The notes beneath the pieces were generated by a model. The model was not told where the DNA came from. It searched no databases and saw only the letters and a program-made list of their open reading frames with translations. The position numbers and the translations under genes are program-made. A DNA stretch of 64,000 bases from Symbiodinium natans (lineage: Eukaryota > Sar > Dinophyceae > Suessiales > Symbiodiniaceae): contig CAJNDS010000338.1 of assembly GCA_905221605.1 (NCBI GenBank), positions 51,958 through 115,957 of the forward strand, written 5' to 3'. Of this stretch, positions 53,649-60,655 are shown in pieces (positions within the stretch are counted from its first letter, which is position 1; every line of letters starts with the position of its first letter).

Positions 53649-56600
53649 CAAAGGGATCAACAAAGTGACCGCATGCAAAATTCTGCAATTGGTGGGTGGT
53701 GTCCGATATCGTCCGGAGGCACCGGAAAAAGCAGTTCCTTCCGATGCATCTGTACGGGTACAACAATCTTCTGGGAGCAAGGGAACTGGAAGAGAGGCGG
53801 TGCGAACCCTCACTCAGGTGCGTGAAGCTGAAGGCTCCGGTGCAAAAACCATGCCGAGAGGCTCCTATCGGGAGCTTTTTGATAAGGTCAGGTGCCGTGA
53901 TGCTTGGACGCTTGCGCAGAGGTCTCCGCTGTGCGTACAGAAGCTGCAGTTGGTGGGAGTTGGAATGCCGCCGGTGAACCCGCCAACAAAAAAGTATCGG
54001 TCAAGATCAAACCCTGTGAGAAGGGGAAGGCCCTTGCTGGATAAAAAACAGGTGCGACAGGTGCCACGCTCTCGTTCACAACGACGAGTGCAACCGGCGG
54101 AAGTGGTGGAAAAGCCAAAGCCACTGGAACTGAAGCCTCGTGGTGGGTTGTCGTATCGGTTCAGCAGAGCGTGGGCAGATGTGGTGGATGATGATGAACA
54201 GGCGGAGGCTTTGGTCTCTTATGCCGCTTCCTCAAGCGATTCAAGCGAGGAGGAGACCAATGCCGCGCAACGCATGAGGGAAATCTTTTTGCAAGAAAGG
54301 GATTCACAGAGAACTGCGATTCGTGGCAATGTTCCGCTGGGTGGTTCTTCAGGCCCCAATGACGGGCAGAAAAAATCGGTTCACCTTGGCGAAGGGCGCG
54401 ACAAAGCGTCGCGGGGGGAGACCCGCCAAGAAGTGACTTCACAAGTTTTTTCGCTACCACAACCTTCTCGTCGAACTGAACAGTCTCAAAAAAGAGCAAG
54501 GGATGGCTCAGTTATGGTTGGTTCGCTGGCGGTGGGCTCCACGGATGAGGTTTTACCTGGGCAAGGTGTTGCTGGACAGGTGAATGTATCTGAAAGCGCT
54601 CAAGTTCTTCCTGGGCAAGAAGTGGCTGGACAGGAGACGGCGCTGGAAGGAGCAGTGCAAATTTCTGGCGAGGAGACTGACCAAAAAGAAGGAGAAGGTG
54701 GGAGCAATGAACTCCGTGGTGATGGTGCGAAGATATTGGATGTTTGTCCGGTGAAGAAGGACCCTCAGCAATTGCTGGTTAAAGGTCTTCTGACTCGGAT
54801 TTATTGGAAGGTTGCTGTTGGCAAGTTGCCTGTGGGGCAAAGAGACTGCCAGAAGGGGTCCAATAAGATGGATCGAAACTTGGTTATTAGCATGTCATCT
54901 GAGGGTGCAAGCGAACAGGACGAGAACCTGGCACTGGAGGACGATGCTGATCAGTCAATAGGTGATGGTGCGATGGTGGTTATGGTGTATGATCCAGGAA
55001 CGCTGATTCAGTCGCCAACAACTGATTGGGTTATGCGTCGCGGTCTGACCGATCGTACCATCTGGCCAGCAATAGCGGCTACGGCACAGAGGATATGTGC
55101 TGAAATGGTTCAAGTGGATGAAATGAATGCCCAGCTAGGGACTGGAGCACTCCTTTTTCAAAGGAGAGATCAAGGATATTATGGTGATATGCATCATTCG
55201 TTCCATGACAATCCGTGCTTGCCGGCGGTGGGAAATTATCCTCTTTCGGTGATGGGTGCATTGCTATCGCCTGGTCTGGAAGGGGAATTCAAAAATACTG
55301 ATAAGTTTGGAGCTGCTATGGAGGCAATTGCCTATGATTGGAGTCGCAGTCCAGGCATGGAAGTTCACATTGAACTTATGGCGAGGGTAGCCAAATTGGT
55401 TCATCCTTTCCTTACCCTAGGAGCTCAAGGGTCAGTGATGTTCTTGGAGTTTCTCTGGCAGCGCGGGAGGGCCCAGTTGATGGAGTTCCTTCAGGCGGCG
55501 ACTTGCGCTGATCAATTGGAGGTTCTCTGGAGAAGGATGGACGACGATGCTGATGAAGAAGTGGATCCTTCGACAGCGGTGCTGGAAGTTCTTGGACCGG
55601 AGGATGCGGTACTTGATCAAGGGAACAATGAATCCCTTATTCCCATTGAAGATGCTGGAGGTGAGACAATTGGTGACACTGGAAGGGATGGCAAAGCGCC
55701 AGAAGTTTCTCCGGAAGAGGAGACATCCAGTGGGTCATCAAGACTGGCTGACACAAGGATTTTCTTGTGGTCAGTGTACTCCCGCGTTGCTTCCAATTTC
55801 TCTACGCAGGACCGCACTACTGGTAAGATCTTTGACAGCACAAAAGGGTATCCTGGTGAAGGACCAAACAATGGTGACAATCCTTCCTCTAAGAGGAACT
55901 TACCCTGGATCTCGGAAGACTACCTCGACGAAGTGGTGTCAAAAAAGATGGAAAGGTCTTCAGATATGGATGGGTTGGATGGGTTTGTTCCGGGAAGTGA
56001 GGGACCGTTGGAAAAGGTAGAGGTGGAGAATGTTACTGCCTCTAAAATTCTTATGGCTCTTTGGAAGAAGGGATATAGAGCTGGGTATAGGAGGTTGTGT
56101 CGTTTGAACGCATCTGGATGCAAGGTTGGAGCAATGAAACGTCCAATCAAAAGGGTGCAGAAGATCGGCGCTAGAAAGGCCTTCCTGAAAATGTTCAATG
56201 TTTTTGGATCGTCTCAGCATGGCTCAGGAGCTGGCGGAAAACCAATCATGAAGGTGGTAGGACCAAGGCCAGGTTTTCCAGCTGTACTCCAAGCATCAAA
56301 TACTGATAGCACTTTGGGTGAAGGGAGCAGTTTCCAGGTACATGGCAATGTTCATGTAGAGCAGAATCGCCCTATGGACCGGTACGAGGCAGAGCGCTTG
56401 GAGAAGAGGAAGAAAGGCTTCTGCTATTGGTTCAGCAAGGGGAAAGATCGCTGCAAATTTGGTGAAGACTGCAAATTCATCCATTCAGAAGATGATGTGG
56501 TGCTACATTCGTATTGGTGCAAATACTATGTGGCGGGGAGACCCTGCTTCGCTGGAAAGGAGTGTGAGTTCTCGCATGATGCAACTGGTGTGAGGTGCAT

Positions 56601-57660
56601 CCAGTTTGCTCGGTCTGGGAAGTGTCGTTATGGTGACAGGTGTGTTTTCGAGCATGGTGTTCCGCTGGATGAACAGAGGCCAAGGTCTCCAAGGACGCCC
56701 CCAAGGGATGGTCCAAGGAGAAGTTCTGGTGCAAAAGGTGGAGAAAAGGAGATCTCTCCTGAACAGTTCGATGATGGTGAGGAGGATTTTATGGTTTATG
56801 ACGATGATACCAAAATGACGGAACTGTTGATGGAGGCGATTTCATTTCTGTCCGATGGCAAGTCAGATTTGGCTCGAGCAGAGGCGGACCCACTGTTCAA
56901 ACTCCTGAAGTTCAATGGAGATGCTGACCAGATGGATAGAGAATGGGTTTCGTGGACCACTAGTATGCTGTCCGTGCTGGAACTTCACGAAGTAGTGAAG
57001 TCGTATGATGTTTCGCTCGCGGAGGTGGAAGAATGGGTCAATGACCTGAGGATATGGTACGAGCGAGCCAATTTGGGAGAAGAGACAGATTCCAAAAGGG
57101 GCAAAAAGAGGTCCCTAGAAAGGGAGTCCAGCAAGGATATTCCTGCAGAAAAAGAAGTGGTTGAAACTTCGGAGACGGAGGTTGCCGTTGAGGAGGAGAT
57201 GAAAAAGGTCAAAAAGAAGAGGAAAGCTGCAGCTATCGAAGATCCTTACACTCTCATGGTTCCAAAGCCGAAGAAGATGCCGGCGATCATTGAGAAGGGT
57301 GGATCATCATCCAATGTGGTGGTTTCTGCAGTTGAAAAAGCTTCGAAAATGCGCACAAAGTCAAATGTCGGTGGAAAGACGAAGAAGAAGGAGAAAAGTC
57401 AGAGTCCCAAAAAGGAAGAGGTGGTAATGGTGCAAGGTCCTGAGGAAAAGGATCGTCCATCTGATGTGGATGCACCAGCGTCTACCACTGTGAATGCAGA
57501 GCTGGGTCAATCTTGCCAAGCGATTGAGGACGCAAAGAGAGAAGGATTGGTATCCTCAATTCAAAGGTGCGTGCAGGATCCTGTTCTTACAGTTTCGGAC
57601 CTGGAGTATATTCTGCTGCAACTTCACCTCAGAATTGCCAACAATCGGAAAAAGAAGTGA
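53596..57660 (+). CDS. LTR element ORF2: CCCH zinc-finger protein, +1 frame to ORF1
   Basis: The frame opens after TGA 53593-53595, overlaps ORF1 by 53 nt (53596-53648) and is +1 to it. There is no ATG in it until 53851, so it is probably made by +1 frameshifting or reinitiation; a GTG at 53605 gives 1351 codons. Numbering from 53605, it has a basic/acidic low-complexity N half, a helical region at about 530-680 (VEVHIELMARVAKLVHPFLT-like, no family recognised), three CCCH fingers (C940-x9-C950-x5-C956-x3-H960; C972-x8-C981-x5-C987-x3-H991; C998-x8-C1007-x5-C1013-x3-H1017) and a Lys-rich tail with possible nuclear localisation signals (KKVKKKRKA). No reverse transcriptase, integrase, RNase H or protease motif seen. 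Confidence 0.82.
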   Translation, partial: LHYVSDLQEFIFVEDLVDKGINKVTACKILQLVGGVRYRPEAPEKAVPSDASVRVQQSSGSKGTGREAVRTLTQVREAEGSGAKTMPRGSYRELFDKVRCRDAWTLAQRSPLCVQKLQLVGVGMPPVNPPTKKYRSRSNPVRRGRPLLDKKQVRQVPRSRSQRRVQPAEVVEKPKPLELKPRGGLSYRFSRAWADVVDDDEQAEALVSYAASSSDSSEEETNAAQRMREIFLQERDSQRTAIRGNVPLGGSSGPNDGQKKSVHLGEGRDKASRGETRQEVTSQVFSLPQPSRRTEQSQKRARDGSVMVGSLAVGSTDEVLPGQGVAGQVNVSESAQVLPGQEVAGQETALEGAVQISGEETDQKEGEGGSNELRGDGAKILDVCPVKKDPQQLLVKGLLTRIYWKVAVGKLPVGQRDCQKGSNKMDRNLVISMSSEGASEQDENLALEDDADQSIGDGAMVVMVYDPGTLIQSPTTDWVMRRGLTDRTIWPAIAATAQRICAEMVQVDEMNAQLGTGALLFQRRDQGYYGDMHHSFHDNPCLPAVGNYPLSVMGALLSPGLEGEFKNTDKFGAAMEAIAYDWSRSPGMEVHIELMARVAKLVHPFLTLGAQGSVMFLEFLWQRGRAQLMEFLQAATCADQLEVLWRRMDDDADEEVDPSTAVLEVLGPEDAVLDQGNNESLIPIEDAGGETIGDTGRDGKAPEVSPEEETSSGSSRLADTRIFLWSVYSRVASNFSTQDRTTGKIFDSTKGYPGEGPNNGDNPSSKRNLPWISEDYLDEVVSKKMERSSDMDGLDGFVPGSEGPLEKVEVENVTASKILMALWKKGYRAGYRRLCRLNASGCKVGAMKRPIKRVQKIGARKAFLKMFNVFGSSQHGSGAGGKPIMKVVGPRPGFPAVLQASNTDSTLGEGSSFQVHGNVHVEQNRPMDRYEAERLEKRKKGFCYWFSKGKDRCKFGEDCKFIHSEDDVVLHSYWCKYYVAGRPCFAGKECEFSHDATGVRCIQFARSGKCRYGDRCVFEHGVPLDEQRPRSPRTPPRDGPRRSSGAKGGEKEISPEQFDDGEEDFMVYDDDTKMTELLMEAISFLSDGKSDLARAEADPLFKLLKFNGDADQMDREWVSWTTSMLSVLELHEVVKSYDVSLAEVEEWVNDLRIWYERANLGEETDSKRGKKRSLERESSKDIPAEKEVVETSETEVAVEEEMKKVKKKRKAAAIEDPYTLMVPKPKKMPAIIEKGGSSSNVVVSAVEKASKMRTKSNVGGKTKKKEKSQSPKKEEVVMVQGPEEKDRPSDVDAPASTTVNAELGQSCQAIEDAKREGLVSSIQRCVQDPVLTVSDLEYILLQLHLRIANNRKKK

Positions 57661-58002
57661 TTGGATGGTATGGATGAAGGGATGGTTTTTCTCTTTCTGG
57701 AGACAGGTGCGCTGGAACAGCCAATGTGCTGACAATGTGGTGGTTACTATTAAGGGTATGGAAATCCCTGATAGTAGAAGTCAGTAGTTTTTCGCGTAGC
57801 GAAGACCACGGTTTGTGGTGAAGAAGGCCGAAAAGTCTTCAATGACAAGAGGATCATGGTGGAAAAAGATTCTCTGTGGTTAGTGGGTTAGCCAATGAGC
57901 TATAATTTCGTCCTGGATGACGTAAAACCATATTGTGCATTTCAAGCAGCTGGCTGCTGCCTTAATGGCAGTTTTTGGCCAAAAGATCTGCACCTCCAAT
58001 GT
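57661..58002. other. LTR element 3' untranslated segment
   Basis: About 340 bp between the ORF2 stop and the terminal hairpin. Several stops in all frames; no pol-like remnant recognised. Confidence 0.6.
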
Positions 58003-58022
58003 GTCCTAGGAAATCCTAGGAC
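58003..58022 (+). promoter_or_regulatory. Perfect hairpin next to the polypurine tract
   Basis: GTCCTAGG, loop AAAT, CCTAGGAC: an 8-bp stem ending where the purine tract starts. Could mark an RNase H or termination signal; role is inference. Confidence 0.6.
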
Positions 58023-58030
58023 AGGGGGAG
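58023..58030 (+). promoter_or_regulatory. Polypurine tract
   Basis: AGGGGGAG lies directly before the TG of the 3' LTR, where plus-strand DNA synthesis of LTR elements is primed. Confidence 0.8.
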
Positions 58031-58317
58031 TGCGGAGCTGCAACTGGTATTGTAGAAAGGAGTTAGTGTTGGGGGTTGGAAGGGTCAATGAACCCGGAAA
58101 TCTTGTATGGCTCAAGATGGCCACGAGCCGTCAGCTTTTGTTGAAAAAGTACGTACGCCTGGGGTTGGGTTTAACGGGTTGGAGTAGTCCCGTCCCTTCT
58201 CCCTTATCCTGTCCCCTTAGGGGTGGGTGTTCTTGTTTCTGGTTCGATCTGGGAAATCCATATAGGCGACTGTTGAGGGTTGGTTTCTTTCCCTGTTCCC
58301 TTTCGGTTGCCCCCGTA
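58031..58317 (+). repeat. 3' long terminal repeat
   Basis: Identical to the 5' LTR for 285 bp, then TA in place of CA. Directly followed by TAGGG and a TTTAGGG array (58318-58381). Confidence 0.92.
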
Positions 58318-58697
58318 TAGGGTTTAGGGTTTAGGGTTTAGGGTTTAGGGTTTAGGGTTTAGGGTTTAGGGTTTAGGGTTTACTTAAGAACCTTGTAGAA
58401 GGCGCAAGCCTTGAAGGGGTTCAGGTGGTCGAAGGCTTTAAGGTTTAGCTTAAACCTAGTGCTTGACTCTCAACCCTAAACCCTAAACCCTAAACCCTAA
58501 ACCCTAAACAAACCCTAAACCTGAACCCTAAACCCTGAACCCCCCTGAACCCAAAACCCTGAACCCTAAACCCAAAACCCAAAACCCTGAACCCTAAACC
58601 CTAAACCCTAAACCCTAAACCCCAAACCCTAAGGTGGCGGTATTTTTTCCGTAGTTTTTTTTTCCGTTTTTTTTGTAGTTTTTTTCCGGCCGTCTGG
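58318..58697. repeat. TTTAGGG array then CCCTAAA array
   Basis: G-rich 58318-58381 continues the target array of the LTR element; plain 58382-58465; C-rich 58470-58630. Confidence 0.92.
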
Positions 58698-58863
58698 CCC
58701 AGCAAGCAAGCAAGCAAGTAAGCAAGCGAGCCAGCAAGCAAGCAAGGAAACCAAGCAACGGTACCAACAAGCAAGCAATCAAGCAAGCAAGCAAACAAGC
58801 AAGCAAGCAAGCAAGCGAGCAAGCGGGCCAGCAAGCAAGCAAGCAAGCAAGCAAGCAAACAAG
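58698..58863. repeat. (AAGC)n microsatellite
   Basis: About 35 imperfect tetranucleotide units. The minus-strand Leu/Ala/Cys-rich ORFs over it are translations of the repeat. Confidence 0.95.
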
Positions 58864-58900
58864 CCAGCCCCCCCCGCTTGGGCTGCGCCCCCCCCCCCCC

Positions 58901-59000
58901 NNNNNNNNNNNNNNNNNNNNNNNNNNNNNNNNNNNNNNNNNNNNNNNNNNNNNNNNNNNNNNNNNNNNNNNNNNNNNNNNNNNNNNNNNNNNNNNNNNNN
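58901..59000. other. Assembly gap (100 N)
   Basis: Exactly 100 unknown bases, a conventional placeholder length, bordered by a C homopolymer on the left and CCCTAAA on the right. The true length is unknown. Confidence 1.
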
Positions 59001-59059
59001 AACCCTTAACCCTAAACCCTAAACCCTAAACCCTAAACCCTAAACCCTAAACCCTAAAC

Positions 59060-59460
59060 CCAACCCCCCCGCTTTTTAGCTTCTTTCAAAGCATGTGAAT
59101 CTTGAAACCCATCATGCAAGCAAACTCATCATGCAAGCATTGAGTTTGCAAATGGGGGGGTGCTGCGCCCCCCCCCCCCCCCCCCCCCCGCTTTTTTAGG
59201 CAACCCTAAAACCTAACCCTAAACCCTAACCCTAAACCCCCTAAACCCTAAAACCCTAAACCCTAAACCCTAAACCCTAAACCCTAACCCAACCCCCCCG
59301 CTTTTTAGCTTCTTTCAAAGCATGTGAATCTTGAAACCCATCATGCAAGCAAACTCATCATGCAAGCATTGAGTTTGCAAATGGGGGGGGGCTGCGCCCC
59401 CCCCCAACCCCCCCCGCTTGGGCTGCGCCCCTCCCCCCCCCAACCCCCCCGCTTTTTTAA
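59060..59460. repeat. Tandem 110-bp unit with GC-rich ends
   Basis: The block CTTTTTAGCTTCTTTCAAAG through CATCATGCAAGC to GGGGCTGCGCCCCCC occurs at 59070-59180 and 59300-59405, nearly identical, about 229 bp apart with CCCTAAA between. A shorter form, CCGCTTGGGCTGCGCCCC, occurs at 58874-58893 and 59413-59432. The gap probably hides more copies. Confidence 0.85.
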
Positions 59461-60568
59461 GCTAAACCCTAAAACCTAAACCCTAAACCCTACACCCTAA
59501 ACCCTACACCCTAAACCCTTAACCCTTAACCCTTAACCCTTAACCCTGGGTATATAGGGTTTATAGGGAAGGGCTCAGTACCCCCTCGACAGAGGGGGGA
59601 AGCCAAGAGGTTCCCGACCAGCAAGCCAGAAAAAATCTACAAAAAAAAAACGGAAAAAAACTACGCAAAAAAATCCCAGCCCAAACCCTAAACCCTAAAC
59701 CCTAAACCACAAACCGTTGGTGGGTGGCTCGGGCCAACATTTTCCCCATGACAGGCTTCCACAGCAGCTCCGCGTGGGTCGAGGAGTCCCTGGGCCCGTT
59801 CCTCACGCTCCTTGCAGCCACGCCCCTCGCCCTAAAACCTGCGTCCTATAGGGCCGGAAGAATTACTAATAGTCTTCCCCAAGGGTCCCTATAGTGTATA
59901 CTATAATAACCCCCCCCAAAACCCTATTCGAATTCTTAAGACCCCTATATGAAGCCCAAGCCCTAGCCCTACTCCCTAAACCCGAAGCACTAAAGCCACC
60001 GTGTAAAGACAGGAAGGAGGATATGCGTGGCTGTCAAAATTATGATCCTTTTTGGGGTACCCCCAATCCTAGGTGCCGTATTATAATGGGGATCCAAAAA
60101 GGAACCACATATTGACAACCACCCATATGAGGAATATGTTTTTGAGAACGAAATCTAAAGTTCTTTTGACTCCCAGTCTGTGCCCGTCAAGAATCCCAAA
60201 AACTCAGCCTGAAGGCTCGAAAGCCCTAAAGCATTGACACCCTAAACCCTAAACCCTAAACCCTAAACCCTAAACCCTAAACCCTAAACCCTAAACCCTG
60301 AACCCTGAACCCTGAACCCTAAACCCTAAACCCTAAACCCTAAACCCTAAACCTTAAACCCTAAACCCTAACCCCTAAAGTCCCAGAAACCGCCAAGCCG
60401 CACCCCCACCTGAGAGCCCTTAAAACCCCAAACCCCCAAAAACCCTAAACCCTCAACACCTCTCAACCCTTGAACCCTTCAGCCCTTAAACCCTAAACCC
60501 CTAAACACTGAAACCCTTAAGCCCTGCAGCCCTTGCCCCCTCCCCCCCGCCTCCCCCGGTGAACCAAG
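59461..60568. repeat. Heptamer arrays and plain sequence before CLC exon k
   Basis: C-rich 59460-59545 (CCCTAAA then CCCTTAA); plain 59546-59680 with poly-A near 59640; C-rich 59682-59708; plain 59833-60235 without a gene; C-rich 60238-60378 and degenerate to 60535; C run 60539-60548. Confidence 0.88.
59755..59832 (+). CDS. Candidate CLC exon, low confidence
   Basis: After acceptor CATGACAG reads FHSSSAWVEESLGPFLTLLA then ATPLA. It lies between exons j and k, is hydrophobic in its second half and follows CCCTAAA repeat, but I see no CLC motif in it. The minus strand is also open. Confidence 0.35.
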
Positions 60569-60655
60569 GATCATCAAGCTGTTGATGACCCTCCTGGCAC
60601 TGTCTTGCCCGACCCCCACGGGCGTCATCGCCCCGACCATGGTTCTAGGAGCTGG
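60569..60655 (+). CDS. CLC exon k (GxFxP-type motif)
   Basis: Acceptor ACCAAG. Reads IIKLLMTLLALSCPTPTGVI then APTMVLGAG. The family pattern is LxxTLLxxxxxVPSGLFVPSxxIGA; Ser is replaced by Thr and Phe by Ile. Donor probably CTGG then GTGTTT. Confidence 0.82.

Larger units (their letters stand above)
49476..58317 (+). mobile_element. LTR retroelement without recognisable pol genes
   Basis: Complete element of 8842 bp. 5' LTR 49476-49762 and 3' LTR 58031-58317 start with TG and are identical for 285 bases; at the last two bases the 5' copy has CA and the 3' copy TA. Next to the 5' LTR is a primer binding site; next to the 3' LTR is a polypurine tract. TAGGG flanks both sides (49471-49475 and 58318-58322). 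Removing the element and one TAGGG restores an uninterrupted, in-register TTTAGGG array. Two long ORFs fill the inside. I looked for protease DTG, integrase HHCC and DDE, and reverse transcriptase YxDD motifs and found none, so it is probably non-autonomous. Identical LTRs indicate recent insertion. It lies within the CLC gene span, in the sense orientation. Confidence 0.9.
38431..60655 (+). other. CLC chloride channel/transporter gene (gene span, partial)
   Basis: Eleven exons read in order and in phase carry the CLC family landmarks in family order: GSGYPQM (family GSGIPEM), GQEGPNVH (family GKEGPxVH, gating Glu kept, Lys replaced by Gln), ACGVAATFSSPLGGVLLSLE, VYWGCFVAAF, VFGLLGGLFN and PTGVIAP (family GxFxP selectivity motif). 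CLC proteins are dimeric membrane Cl- channels or Cl-/H+ antiporters. Exons are 33-106 nt; introns run from 317 nt to over 2 kb, mostly telomere-type repeat, and one or more large introns between 46.88 and 60.57 kb contain the LTR element and an assembly gap. Not found: the N-terminal helices, the segment between 46.88 and 60.57 kb, everything after the GxFxP motif and any CBS domains. Confidence 0.85.

Noticed and set aside
49830-57660. Hidden reverse transcriptase, integrase or protease in the LTR element ORFs
   Set aside because: No YxDD, HHCC, DDE-spaced acidic triad or D[ST]G motif could be found by reading; a profile search could still change this.
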